Below are positions 34,942 to 44,809 of a DNA stretch of 64,000 bases, piece after piece. Position 1 is the first letter of the stretch, and each line of letters starts with the position of its first letter. Origin of the DNA: Bacteroidota bacterium (GTDB taxonomy: Bacteria; Bacteroidota; Bacteroidia; Bacteroidales; F082); assembly GCA_014382445.1 (NCBI GenBank), contig JACNJS010000015.1, forward strand, positions 2,298 through 66,297, given 5' to 3'. The notes beneath the pieces are model-generated. The model had not been told where the DNA came from, searched no databases, and was given only the letters and a program-made list of their open reading frames with translations. Both the position numbers and the translations under genes were made by a program.

Positions 34942-36432
34942 ATGTTCAGAAACAGAAAGTGGTTTATTTTACTATCAGGGATTGCAGTAGTGGCAATTAT
35001 GGCAAGTTCATGCAAAAGCCGCGAAAGATCAAACACGACAGGTTGGGAATATAATAATCCCGACAACGGAGGTTTTGAAGTTGCTCAGGCAGTTGAGCAA
35101 ATAACGGGTCCCGGTTTGGTACTTATTGAAGGAGGTACATTTACCATGGGAGCTACTAATGAAACCCCTTTTTACGAATGGGATAACATTCCGCGTAAAG
35201 TTACTGTAAGCAGTTTTTATATCGATCAAACTGAGGTTAGCAACCTTGCCTACCTTGAATATATATTCTGGCTAAACAGAGTTTATGGCGAGAGTTATCC
35301 GATGGTAGTTCTAAACGCACTCCCCGACACTTTGGTATGGAGAGATCGTTTAGCGTATAACGAACCTTTAGTTCAAACCTATTTTCGCCATCCATCGTAT
35401 AAAAGCTACCCTGTTGTTGGTGTTAGCTGGGTTCAGGCCAACGATTATGCGTCGTGGAGAAGCGACCGCGTAAACGAAGGTCTGCTTATTGAAGCAGGGA
35501 TTCTTGATTTTGATCCCGATCAACGTGATGAGAACAATTTTAATACTGATGCCTATCTTGCCGGTCAATACGAAGGACTCGTAAAGGAAGGAAAAGAGGA
35601 TCTGGACCCTAGCGGTACAGGATTAAGAAACGTTCGGTTTGAAGACGGCCTTATGTTACCTAACTATCGACTTCCTACAGAAGCCGAATGGGAATATGCA
35701 GCCCTTGGATTAATCGGAAACACGCTCTATAACCGTGTGGTTGAGCGAAGAACATACCCATGGAACGGTGAAGGAGTAAGAACTGACGAAACCAAATATT
35801 ATGGAAGTTTTGTTGCAAACTTTAAAAGAGGTGCCGGTGACTATATGGGTGTTGCGGGTAATCTCAACGATGGCGCAAGTATTCCGGCACCTGTTGGATC
35901 ATACTGGCCAAACGATTATGGACTTTACAATATGGCAGGTAACGTTAGCGAATGGGTACTTGATGTTTACAGACCAATGACTCCGGAATTTGTTTCCGAC
36001 TTTAACCCCTACCGAGGTAACATCTTTAAAAATACTTTGCGTGATATGGATGGTAGTATTGCAGAAAAAGACAGTCTGGGTCGTTTGAGAACTGTTGAAA
36101 TTACAGCTGAAGAAGCTGCTTCACGTAAAAATTATCGTAAAGCTGATAATGTTAACTATCGTGATGGCGACTATCAATCATCTATAAGAGCAAATTGGCT
36201 TGATGGAGAAGAAGACGTTGCAGTTACTTCTCAAAATATGTACGACTATGGTGTTACAACTTTAATTAGCGATAAAGCCAGAGTTGTTAAAGGAGCGTCG
36301 TGGAATGACGGAGTATATTATCTAAGTCCTGGTACAAGAAGATTCCTGAATGAAGATGAATCAGCCTCGACAATTGGATTCAGATGTGCCATGATTAGAG
36401 CAGGCAGTCCAATGCCCGGAAGAGGAAATTAG
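34942..36432 (+). CDS. gldJ: GldJ-like T9SS lipoprotein (SUMF1/FGE fold)
   Basis: A 496-residue lipoprotein with signal peptide ending ASSC (lipidated Cys24). The sequence TGWEYNNPDNGGFEVAQ just after it matches GldJ rather than GldK. The sulfatase-modifying-factor fold follows: PGLVLIEGGTFTMGATN, FYIDQTEVSN, YRLPTEAEWEYAALG, YGLYNMAGNVSEWVLDVY and a C-terminal RFLNEDESASTIGFRCAM. It is a structural homologue without formylglycine activity in T9SS systems. GldJ stabilises the GldK ring complex. It forms an operon with the PorP-like gene, and murF follows after a terminator. Confidence 0.9.
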   Translation: MFRNRKWFILLSGIAVVAIMASSCKSRERSNTTGWEYNNPDNGGFEVAQAVEQITGPGLVLIEGGTFTMGATNETPFYEWDNIPRKVTVSSFYIDQTEVSNLAYLEYIFWLNRVYGESYPMVVLNALPDTLVWRDRLAYNEPLVQTYFRHPSYKSYPVVGVSWVQANDYASWRSDRVNEGLLIEAGILDFDPDQRDENNFNTDAYLAGQYEGLVKEGKEDLDPSGTGLRNVRFEDGLMLPNYRLPTEAEWEYAALGLIGNTLYNRVVERRTYPWNGEGVRTDETKYYGSFVANFKRGAGDYMGVAGNLNDGASIPAPVGSYWPNDYGLYNMAGNVSEWVLDVYRPMTPEFVSDFNPYRGNIFKNTLRDMDGSIAEKDSLGRLRTVEITAEEAASRKNYRKADNVNYRDGDYQSSIRANWLDGEEDVAVTSQNMYDYGVTTLISDKARVVKGASWNDGVYYLSPGTRRFLNEDESASTIGFRCAMIRAGSPMPGRGN

Positions 36433-36478
36433 AATTAAACAAAAAAATAATCAGCTTGACATAAGCAGGCAGATTTAC

Positions 36479-36506
36479 CCCCACTCAAACAAGAGTGGGG
36501 TTTTTT
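36479..36506 (+). terminator. Intrinsic terminator after gldJ
   Basis: CCCCACTC and GAGTGGGG form an eight-pair stem with a 6-base loop followed by TTTTTT. It closes the porP-gldJ operon. Confidence 0.9.
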
Positions 36507-36613
36507 GTGCCACATTTTCTGTAATAAAAATAGGAACACGAAGTATTTTCAACTATTTTTGATTCTTACAATGAGTTATACAACTTTTCAAAAATATTGA
36601 ATGAAACAACTAT

Positions 36614-36639
36614 TAACTGACGGGTTAACCCGTCAGTTA
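36614..36639. repeat. 26-base perfect palindrome upstream of murF
   Basis: A perfect inverted repeat centred on GGGTTAACCC lies 35 bases before the murF start, with arms TAACTGACGGGTT and AACCCGTCAGTTA and no loop. It could be a repeat element or a dimer binding site. Confidence 0.85.
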
Positions 36640-36673
36640 GAATAATAGAATAACTAACTAAAATTCACTACAA

Positions 36674-37960
36674 ATGAAGATAATAAAGGAACTTTATCAT
36701 CATTTTATATTGTCGGAGGGGGTTTCAACCGATTCAAGAGAAGATGTTGCCAACAAAATTTTCTTTGCTCTGTCAGGTGATAACTTTAATGGAAATAAAT
36801 TTGCAGATGATGCACTGAATAAAGGAGCAAAACTTTGTGTTATCGACGACCCTTCATTCGCAACTGATAGTAAATGTATCCTTGTTAATAATGTATTATT
36901 GGCTTTACAAGAACTTGCCAAACATCACCGGGAAAAAAACTCAGCCACCGTACTGGCAATTACCGGTTCCAACGGAAAAACTACTACTAAGGAATTAATA
37001 TCATCAGTATTAGGCAATTATATCGATATTATTTCTACACAAGGAAATTATAACAACCATATTGGAGTGCCCCTAACATTATTAAACATAAAGCCAAATA
37101 CAAATATTGCAGTTGTTGAAATGGGAGCCAACCATATTGGCGAAATTGATAAACTTTGTGAAATTGCCAATCCTGATGTAGGCATTATAACTAATATTGG
37201 TAAAGCTCACCTTGAGGGATTTGGATCGTTTGAAAGTGTTATTTGTGCTAAGAATGAATTATATAATTACCTGAAAAAAAATAAGGGTACTGTTATTGTA
37301 AACAACGATGACGAGCTGCTTAAAAAACTCGCTATTGAACTACCACAATTTTCATATGGTAAAAATAATTCGGATGTTGAAGGGGAAGTTGTTGAATACA
37401 ATCCATCTTTAAAAATAAAATGGACCTACAACAACAATGTATTTGAATGCACCAGCCAGCTTTACGGAAAATATAACTTCGATAACATTATGGCAGCAAT
37501 TGCTGTTGGATTGTTCTTCAATGTTTCTGAACAATCTATAAATCAATCCATTGAAACTTTTGTACCTGGAAATAACCGATCACAACAAATTAAAACTAAA
37601 TATAATTCAATCTTTCTGGATGCTTATAACGCAAATCCAACCAGTATGAATGAGGCTGTCATGAGTTTTGCAGGTAATAACTTTGCAATGCCCTGGCTAA
37701 TACTTGGCGACATGTTTGAACTTGGTAGTTACTCGAAAAATGAACATCAATTAATTGTTGATTTGATCAATAAAACAGGTTTTAAAAATGTAATTCTTGT
37801 TGGAAGTGATTTCAACCAAACCCTGGAACATAATTTCATGAAATTCATTACAACAGATGACGCAAAATCCTATTTGATTGTAAACAAAATTAAGAACGCT
37901 AACATACTAATTAAAGGCTCAAGAAGAATGGAACTTGAGAAACTGATAGATTTACTTTAA
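36674..37960 (+). CDS. murF: UDP-N-acetylmuramoyl-tripeptide--D-alanyl-D-alanine ligase
   Basis: A 428-residue Mur ligase that adds D-Ala-D-Ala to the peptidoglycan precursor in the cytoplasm. The ATP loop is AITGSNGKTTTKEL; next come STQGNYNNHIGVPLTLL, a MurF hallmark, VVEMGANHIGEID and FLDAYNANPTSM. It is slightly shorter than E. coli MurF (452). anmK follows 19 bases downstream, so wall synthesis and recycling are joined. The order gldJ-murF also occurs in other Bacteroidota, by recollection rather than by search. Confidence 0.95.
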   Translation: MKIIKELYHHFILSEGVSTDSREDVANKIFFALSGDNFNGNKFADDALNKGAKLCVIDDPSFATDSKCILVNNVLLALQELAKHHREKNSATVLAITGSNGKTTTKELISSVLGNYIDIISTQGNYNNHIGVPLTLLNIKPNTNIAVVEMGANHIGEIDKLCEIANPDVGIITNIGKAHLEGFGSFESVICAKNELYNYLKKNKGTVIVNNDDELLKKLAIELPQFSYGKNNSDVEGEVVEYNPSLKIKWTYNNNVFECTSQLYGKYNFDNIMAAIAVGLFFNVSEQSINQSIETFVPGNNRSQQIKTKYNSIFLDAYNANPTSMNEAVMSFAGNNFAMPWLILGDMFELGSYSKNEHQLIVDLINKTGFKNVILVGSDFNQTLEHNFMKFITTDDAKSYLIVNKIKNANILIKGSRRMELEKLIDLL

Positions 37961-37979
37961 TAGTGCAAAATCTTATACT

Positions 37980-39032
37980 TTGGAAAAATATAAGGCCATA
38001 GGAATAATGTCGGGAAGCTCACTTGATGGGCTCGATATTGCATACTGCGAATTTTTTTATGATACAAAGTGGAGTTTCAGGATATTTGAAGCTGAGACAA
38101 TTTCTTACGCTGAAGAATGGCAAATTACCCTCAAAGAAATGCCTTACCAGAAAGGGAGCAAATTAATTGAATATGATATTAAATATGGCCAATATATTGG
38201 GGAACAAGTTGTTAGTTTTAAGAAAAAACACAAACTAAGTCCTGATTTAATCTCATCACACGGTCACACAATTTTTCATAATCCTGAAGCAGGTTTTACA
38301 TTTCAATTGGGCAACGGACAAGCTATTGCATCTGCTACCGGCATTAAAACAATTTCCGATTTCCGAATTGGTGATATACTACTTGGCGGACAGGGAGCAC
38401 CGCTGGTTCCAATTGGCGACAGTTTGCTTTTTCATGAATACGATTTTTGCATTAACCTGGGTGGTATTGCAAATATATCATTTGAGGATGATAATAAACG
38501 AGTTGCTTTTGATATTTGTCCTGCTAATCAGCTACTTAATTATTTAAGCAAACGGCTGGGCAAACCTTATGATAAAAATGGTAGTATAGCTCAATTAGGT
38601 AAGATGAATACCCAACTTTTTAAGGAATTAAATAATCATCCCTATTACTCGCTTCCCTATCCAAAATCGATGAGCAACCAGCTTGTTAGCGGTTCCTTTT
38701 TAAAAATACTCGATGATTCTGATGCAAATGTAGAAGATAGTTTATACACAGTCTGCAAGCATATTGCTTACCAAATTAAGAGTACCGTAAATAAAAGCAA
38801 AACCATACTCGTTACCGGAGGTGGTGCTCATAATAAATTTTTAACTACAGCTATCGAGCGCGAATTGGTGCAAAATGTAATAATTCCTGATAAAGTGACA
38901 GTTGATTTTAAAGAAGCAATGATATTTGCATTTATGGGTATACTTCGGTTTGAAGGCAAAATTAATTGCCTTGCATCAGCAACAGGTTCAAAAAGAGATA
39001 GTTCGGCCGGAGTGATTTATATTCCTCATTAG
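37980..39032 (+). CDS. anmK: Anhydro-N-acetylmuramic acid kinase
   Basis: A 350-residue kinase that phosphorylates and opens anhydro-MurNAc from peptidoglycan turnover. The family signature AIGIMSGSSLDGLDIAYCEF is present at the N-terminus, with HGHTIFHNPEAGFTFQLGNG, GDILLGGQGAPLVPIGD and the C-terminal VTGGGAHNKFL. The start is a TTG at 37980: the next Met is inside the GIMSGSSLDG motif and would remove the first strand. It lies 19 bases after murF, and a strong terminator follows at 39244-39300. Confidence 0.94.
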   Translation: MEKYKAIGIMSGSSLDGLDIAYCEFFYDTKWSFRIFEAETISYAEEWQITLKEMPYQKGSKLIEYDIKYGQYIGEQVVSFKKKHKLSPDLISSHGHTIFHNPEAGFTFQLGNGQAIASATGIKTISDFRIGDILLGGQGAPLVPIGDSLLFHEYDFCINLGGIANISFEDDNKRVAFDICPANQLLNYLSKRLGKPYDKNGSIAQLGKMNTQLFKELNNHPYYSLPYPKSMSNQLVSGSFLKILDDSDANVEDSLYTVCKHIAYQIKSTVNKSKTILVTGGGAHNKFLTTAIERELVQNVIIPDKVTVDFKEAMIFAFMGILRFEGKINCLASATGSKRDSSAGVIYIPH

Positions 39033-39063
39033 CGCACATTTTACCCTTACTAGCCCCACACTA

Positions 39064-39219
39064 GCGTACATTTGCAATGCGTGCTTAAATTTCAACTCCA
39101 CAGTGACGTCTTTGCGATGACGAGGTACGAGGAAGAAGCAATCTGCTTAAATTTCAATTAGTGTTAGTAATGTCACGCATTGCAAATGCGCGCCAGGGGC
39201 GTGTCACGCATCGCAAATG
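39064..39219. repeat. Mosaic of inverted and direct repeats
   Basis: CATTTGCAATGCGTG (39069-39083) recurs inverted as CACGCATTGCAAATG (39174-39188) and again with one mismatch at 39205-39219. Inside, the 14-mer TGCTTAAATTTCAA is directly repeated at 39082-39095 and 39144-39157. The 48 bases between those copies hold a GACGAGGTACGAGG-type stretch resembling the widespread bacterial repeat family with AAGCAATCTG. Confidence 0.8.
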
Positions 39220-39243
39220 TGCAACATTGTGGGTTAATTTCTC

Positions 39244-39300
39244 AACCCGCTGAGAGTTTTCCTCTCCTACCGTCGAGGAAAATCCACTCAGCGGGTTTTT
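39244..39300 (+). terminator. Large intrinsic terminator between anmK and gapA
   Basis: An eleven-pair outer stem (AACCCGCTGAG with CTCAGCGGGTT) and an inner stem (TTTTCCTC with GAGGAAAA) are followed by a T-run. It sits between two convergent genes and ends 4 bases before the gapA stop codon. Confidence 0.9.
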
Positions 39301-39303
39301 ATA

Positions 39304-40311
39304 CTACAAATTAAACAAATCAATCAAGTCAACTACGCGACATGAATAACCCCACTCATTATCGTACCATGCTAGTATTTTAACTGTTCTTCCCTGAACC
39401 ATCAAACTCTCTACATCATAAATCGAGGAATGGCTGTTATGAATAATATCGACCGAAACAATCGGGTCTTCCTGGTATTCAAGGATTCCCTTCATCGGCC
39501 CTTCGGCAGCTTCTTTCATAGCTGCATTAATTTCATCTTTTGAAGCCTCTGTTTTCAAATTCACTACCAAATCAACCAATGAGCCGGTTGGCGTTGGAAT
39601 ACGGATAGCCATGCCATCCAGTTTTCCATTCAAATCAGGAATAATTTTTCCAACGGCTTTTGCAGCTCCTGTAGTTGTAGGAATTTGCGAAACTGCAGCC
39701 GAGCGTGCTCTTCGTAAATCAGAATGGGGTGCATCAAGAATAACCTGATCGTTAGTGTAAGCATGAATTGTTGTCATTAACCCGTTTTCAATCCCAAACC
39801 TGTCGTTCAGCACCTTAGCAACAGGAGCAAGGCAGTTGGTAGTGCACGATGCATTTGATACACATTGGTCGCTATCCTGCAACTCGTTATCGTTAACACC
39901 AATAACAATCATACGATCAATTTGATCTTTTGCCGGAACTGTTAGTATCACTTTTTTGGCTCCGTTTTTCAGATGGTCGCCATAGCCCCCTTTATTGCTT
40001 TCCCTCATTCTGAAAATTCCTGTTGCTTCAATAACAACATCAGGAGTTTTAGCCCACTTTATATCAATAGGTAATCTTTCTGAGGTTACTCTTATTTCCT
40101 GTCCATCAACAATCAGGTTATTTTCGTTGTATGTAACTTTTCCGTTAAACTTCCCTTGTGTTGAATCGTACTTTAGTAGGTGTGCAAGAGTTTTAGTGTC
40201 CGTTAAATCGTTAATCCCAACAACTTCCATATTATCTCTCTCATGGGCTATTTTAAACACATTTCGTCCAATACGCCCAAATCCGTTGATTCCAATTTTA
40301 ATTTTAGTCAT
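39304..40311 (-). CDS. gapA: Glyceraldehyde-3-phosphate dehydrogenase, type I
   Basis: A 335-residue glycolytic and gluconeogenic enzyme. The NAD-binding GINGFGRIGRNVFKIA, the catalytic SNASCTTNCLAP with its Cys, HAYTNDQ, and WYDNEWGYSCRVVDLI at the C-terminus are all canonical. Position after the second strand reads GINDLTD, where Asp favours NAD over NADP. A TATACTTG element lies at 40341-40348 on the minus strand. The gene stands alone between the anmK terminator and the divergent PPDK-like gene. Confidence 0.97.
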   Translation of the reverse strand: MTKIKIGINGFGRIGRNVFKIAHERDNMEVVGINDLTDTKTLAHLLKYDSTQGKFNGKVTYNENNLIVDGQEIRVTSERLPIDIKWAKTPDVVIEATGIFRMRESNKGGYGDHLKNGAKKVILTVPAKDQIDRMIVIGVNDNELQDSDQCVSNASCTTNCLAPVAKVLNDRFGIENGLMTTIHAYTNDQVILDAPHSDLRRARSAAVSQIPTTTGAAKAVGKIIPDLNGKLDGMAIRIPTPTGSLVDLVVNLKTEASKDEINAAMKEAAEGPMKGILEYQEDPIVSVDIIHNSHSSIYDVESLMVQGRTVKILAWYDNEWGYSCRVVDLIDLFNL

Positions 40312-40443
40312 AGCTATAGTTTTTATATATTAATAATTGGCAAGTATAATTTTTCAAGAATTATGTTTCTTAAGAATTAGAGTGGTATTATTATTCTTTC
40401 CCGAAACAAAAACATAGAGTATAAATCCTTTTAGTATTATCCT

Positions 40444-40451
40444 TACCTTTG
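40444..40451 (+). promoter_or_regulatory. -7 element of the PPDK-like gene
   Basis: TACCTTTG fits the consensus 72 bases before the start codon; no clear -33 element. Confidence 0.45.
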
Positions 40452-40523
40452 TAAGTTATACTTCAATTATTTTTAACAAAATTAAACTAAAATAATCTAT
40501 CATTTTGCGCATTATTTATCAGT

Positions 40524-43500
40524 ATGGCGGAAAAATTCATATCAAAAGCTCTTGAAGCAAACCTGGCAGAAACCAGATACAAGGATATAAAAATAGAATC
40601 TGACTATCAACAGTTTATAGATATGTCGAAAAAATACTTCGGCATTAATAAACGTGCAAACGATTGCATTGTTGAATTTCAGCACCCTTTTTCGAACAGA
40701 AAATTTGTTGCCGAAGAACTTCGTACAATAATTTTAACAGATTATTGGTATTATATAGCTCTTGATGACCCCAATAATGCTTTTACTGTACCTATTAACC
40801 TTCTTGAAAAGCTTCTTTTGGAATCGGAAAGTACCGAATATCATGTGCTGATCATACGAACTCTTCTCGAGTTCATTCAAAAACTTGCCAACGAAAAAAA
40901 TGATCATTCCAAAACAATTGAGAAGTGTTGTAATTCTATCAGAAATGGGCTGGAAAAAGATTCGCTTAGTTTTATTAAAGCATCAAAATATTTCAACAGG
41001 TATTTAGCAGATGTTGCAGAACTAGAGCAATGTAAAACTAAAATTCTGGAGACAAACTTAATCATATATTTAAAAAATATTGAGTACTGGGAAAACAGCA
41101 CTAAAATTGAAGAATGGTTAAAACAACACGCTGAAATATTGACCGTTAATCCTTCAGAAATTATAAATATATTAGGTAAACCATGGTTTATACACCTTAA
41201 AATAAAGCTTGCTGAAATTAAAGATTGGAAGACGTTGGTTAGCGAATTACCCGACTATGATATGGTGGCTGATAAATTTGCATCATCTGTTTCATTGTTT
41301 AATACGTTCATCGAAAAATTTTACTATAGCTTCTATCTGCTACAGCTTGATGGAATGTTTTCTCATAAAGAACGTATTATCTGGAACTTAAACAGCATGC
41401 TTAAGGAAACTATCGAAGAAGTTGATAATGACGATTTGATAAATTTCATCAACAAAATTTTTGATTTTTGTAAAGAGTTGCGAAACGGTCATACATCATC
41501 AGTTCTGGATATATTACTTACACTTGGTAAGAAGATAATTGATATTGATGATTCACCCGACTTTAAAATCATTCATCATTTTGAAGATAAAATAATTGAT
41601 TTTGGCTTTGAAACACCTGGTATTGTTTATGTTAACGAAGACTGGCAGCTGTCGGTAAATGACAATCATATTAAAAATATTAGTGTTTGGCTGGAATTAA
41701 TCGAATATTCTCAGCTCGAGATGGAGAAGCTATTATCGGTGTTAATTGTTAACCTTCAGTTAGGCGGTATTTTTTTGAGTGATACCGATTTGTTTCAACG
41801 GGAAATAACCAAAATTTTAAATTCAAACATCGCCCCTTTTTATAAAAAGATAAAACAGCTCACGAGGATATTTCCTGTTTATTTTAACGAAATAGGAGCC
41901 GAAGGAGAAATACGTAAAGTAACAACTTCGATGGATGAAATATCCTATCGCAAGGACAAATTAATCCATTTTCTGCGAAAGCAGGTACATACCGAAAGTA
42001 ACAACACATTAATTGGTCTTGCTAAACAGATATTTACTTTCTGGTACGATGGCAACCTTGCGGCAATTAAACAGTTTCTACCAAAAAATGTATACGATAC
42101 TATTGATAAAAAAAGCAAGTATTACGCACCGGTACATGAAATGGTTGTTGAGATGTGTACAATAAGCCAAAAATCACCAGGCGATTTACTTGCTTTAAAT
42201 GAAAAACAGTTTGAACTGATACTAGCCAAATTGCATTCAACCAATGAAAGTGATCTGTTACGTTTGCGTGATATGAGGATGCTATATGCATTTTTAAAAG
42301 AAAAATATTCGTTCGAAACTGTTGATATCACAAATTTGTTAAAACGATATTCTTACATTCACGATTCAGATATTGATAAGTTTGAATTAGCCCTAAAAAA
42401 GGATGACTTCGGAGCATCTCTGAAACTGATTTATAGTTTTATGAACAGTTTGAAGGAGATTATATTTAACCCTAAGCCCAGTCAGGGCTGGGAAAACATT
42501 TATCACAAAAGGCACATTGCCATTGGAATACCTTCAATGTATGGTACTTACCGTGAACCAAAGTTTGAAGCTCTGGGATTAACATTCAGGCTCGAAAATG
42601 TAGCCACACGGTTGATGGAAAACGTTGTAGATCAAATCAACCTTAACTACATTTCTGCAAAAACGTTAAAAGATATTTATGATATCCTTGATTTTTTTAG
42701 AGAAGGCCTTGAGTTAGACGGTATTACAAATCAAAGTTTTAACTCAAATCTGTTAATGTTAAAGTACAGCCTTCGGTCGCAAAGCTTATCATTTGATCAA
42801 TACATTAACATTTTTCAGTTTTTAGCCGAAGATGTGAAACGTACAATAATAAAGTACTTTTTACGATCGTACGAAATACCATTACGCATAGTTGTACCCC
42901 AACTTTTTGATAAAGAAAATAAACTTAACGCAAGTGAAGTTGTTAATCTTGTAAATAACAGGGCCGAAACATTTTACCGAGACGTTATTGCGGATGCATT
43001 TTTAATGCAACCACTCGATAATTTTATTGCACGGATACTGGAATCGCTGAGAGAAATGGCGGATAACCTTCAACCGTCGATGATTAATGAAGTGATGTCG
43101 TATAATTCTGATTTGGTGATAGCACGATTAGGCAAACCAAACCCACAAGTTGATAATCAATTGTTTTTAGGGTCGAAGGCATACCATCTTAAAAATTTAA
43201 GGATGGCTGGCTTTCCAATCCCGCCTGGATTTGTACTAACAACCGAAGTCTTCAGAAAACATGATGCAATATTTAAACATCCTGAGCTGCGAAACGAAAT
43301 GTACCAGCTCATTCGTGAACACCTTAGTAGAGTTGAAAAAGCATCACAAAAGGAATTTGGAAATACTGATAATCCGCTTCTTCTTTCAGTAAGATCCGGA
43401 ACAGCTATTTCAATGCCAGGTGCAATGGATACTCTCCTCAACGTTGGCATGAATGACGAGATTACCCTAAGCCTAAGCAAAAAACCCGGCTTCGAATGGT

Positions 43501-44642
43501 CGGCATGGGATTCATACCGGCGACTCCTGCAAAGTTGGGGGATGGCCTTCGGTTTAACAAGAGACGAGTTTGATAATGTTATTGAAAGTTATAAAGTTAA
43601 ATATAAAGTTGATCAAAAAACTAATTTTAGCCCAAAGGCAATGCGTGAAGTTGCTAAGGCCTATAAAAAAACAATATTAAACAGTGGAATTGAATTTGAA
43701 GAGGATGTTTTTAATCAGCTGATTATTAGTACAAACCTCGTTTTTGAATCATGGTCATCAGAAAGAGCAAAAGTTTACCGCCAGCACCTTGAAATAGCTG
43801 ATGAATGGGGAACAGCAGTTGTGGTTCAGCAAATGATATTTGGCAATATGCATCACAAATCAGGAACCGGAGTTGTATTCACTCAAGACCCAACCAAAGA
43901 AAAACAGGGAGTAAGCCTCTATGGTGATTTTACCTTTCGAAGTCAGGGCGAAGATATTGTTGCCGGACTGGTAGTACCGCTTCCTGTTAGCAAATATCAA
44001 AAATCATCTATTGATGGAAAACAATCATTACAGGAATCATGTCCTGAAATTTATAACAAATTAAATGATATGGCAATTGAGCTTACGGAGGACCTTGGTT
44101 ACAGCCCTCAGGAAATTGAGTTCACTTTTGAATCGGATAAACCCGAAGACCTTTACATATTACAGATAAGGGATCAGGACATGGCATCACGACAATCGGT
44201 AAATGTTTTTAAAACGAGTATCGACAAAATGGAATTGGTGGGTAGAGGTTTAGGAATTGGAGGTGGAGCCATGAACGGCCGGGTTGCATTTGATGAAAAT
44301 GATATAAAGCTAATTACGAAAAAGCATCCTAATGACGATATAATACTTGTAAGGCCCGATACTGTTCCTGATGATATTGGAATGATATTTAAAACCAATG
44401 GGCTGTTAACCGGAAAAGGTGGAGCAACTTCTCATGCGGCTGTTACTGCAGTTAGGCTTAATAAAACATCGGTTGTGAATTGTACAAGTCTTCATGTTTA
44501 TGAAAACGAAAAACGTTGCTCGCTTAGCAATACAATATTTGAATCAGGCGATCTTATATGTATTGATGGAACTTTGGGTAATGTTTATAAAGGTAATTAT
44601 CCTATCGAAAGTAAACAGGAGTATGCAGAGTTTAAGTTTTAG
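40524..44642 (+). CDS. Giant PPDK-like protein: helical N-terminus, ATP-grasp and phospho-His domains, no PEP barrel
   Basis: A 1372-residue cytoplasmic protein. Residues from about 883 match the pyruvate phosphate dikinase nucleotide-binding domain (GSKAYHLKNLRMAGFPIPPG, LLSVRSGTAISMPGAMDTLL), and the mobile phospho-histidine domain follows with His1304 in GLLTGKGGATSHAAVTAVR. The protein ends 68 residues later, so the C-terminal PEP/pyruvate TIM barrel of true PPDK and PEP synthase is missing. The first 880 residues are charged, mostly helical and unlike any domain I recognise. It could phosphorylate a different acceptor, or pass phosphate to a partner protein. Bacteroidota genomes often carry one such gene. 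It is monocistronic. Confidence 0.85.
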   Translation: MAEKFISKALEANLAETRYKDIKIESDYQQFIDMSKKYFGINKRANDCIVEFQHPFSNRKFVAEELRTIILTDYWYYIALDDPNNAFTVPINLLEKLLLESESTEYHVLIIRTLLEFIQKLANEKNDHSKTIEKCCNSIRNGLEKDSLSFIKASKYFNRYLADVAELEQCKTKILETNLIIYLKNIEYWENSTKIEEWLKQHAEILTVNPSEIINILGKPWFIHLKIKLAEIKDWKTLVSELPDYDMVADKFASSVSLFNTFIEKFYYSFYLLQLDGMFSHKERIIWNLNSMLKETIEEVDNDDLINFINKIFDFCKELRNGHTSSVLDILLTLGKKIIDIDDSPDFKIIHHFEDKIIDFGFETPGIVYVNEDWQLSVNDNHIKNISVWLELIEYSQLEMEKLLSVLIVNLQLGGIFLSDTDLFQREITKILNSNIAPFYKKIKQLTRIFPVYFNEIGAEGEIRKVTTSMDEISYRKDKLIHFLRKQVHTESNNTLIGLAKQIFTFWYDGNLAAIKQFLPKNVYDTIDKKSKYYAPVHEMVVEMCTISQKSPGDLLALNEKQFELILAKLHSTNESDLLRLRDMRMLYAFLKEKYSFETVDITNLLKRYSYIHDSDIDKFELALKKDDFGASLKLIYSFMNSLKEIIFNPKPSQGWENIYHKRHIAIGIPSMYGTYREPKFEALGLTFRLENVATRLMENVVDQINLNYISAKTLKDIYDILDFFREGLELDGITNQSFNSNLLMLKYSLRSQSLSFDQYINIFQFLAEDVKRTIIKYFLRSYEIPLRIVVPQLFDKENKLNASEVVNLVNNRAETFYRDVIADAFLMQPLDNFIARILESLREMADNLQPSMINEVMSYNSDLVIARLGKPNPQVDNQLFLGSKAYHLKNLRMAGFPIPPGFVLTTEVFRKHDAIFKHPELRNEMYQLIREHLSRVEKASQKEFGNTDNPLLLSVRSGTAISMPGAMDTLLNVGMNDEITLSLSKKPGFEWSAWDSYRRLLQSWGMAFGLTRDEFDNVIESYKVKYKVDQKTNFSPKAMREVAKAYKKTILNSGIEFEEDVFNQLIISTNLVFESWSSERAKVYRQHLEIADEWGTAVVVQQMIFGNMHHKSGTGVVFTQDPTKEKQGVSLYGDFTFRSQGEDIVAGLVVPLPVSKYQKSSIDGKQSLQESCPEIYNKLNDMAIELTEDLGYSPQEIEFTFESDKPEDLYILQIRDQDMASRQSVNVFKTSIDKMELVGRGLGIGGGAMNGRVAFDENDIKLITKKHPNDDIILVRPDTVPDDIGMIFKTNGLLTGKGGATSHAAVTAVRLNKTSVVNCTSLHVYENEKRCSLSNTIFESGDLICIDGTLGNVYKGNYPIESKQEYAEFKF

Positions 44643-44809
44643 ATTAAATTTGAAGCCACTTTTCCGGATTTCGGCTAATAGTCAGTTGGAAGCTCTAAAA
44701 GTTTGAATATTAGCCTAAAACAATTTTTAATTTATACTTATTATAAATAATAAATTTGAGTTCATATAACATTTGAGTTCAAATATCAATAATAAATAAC
44801 ATATTTTAC

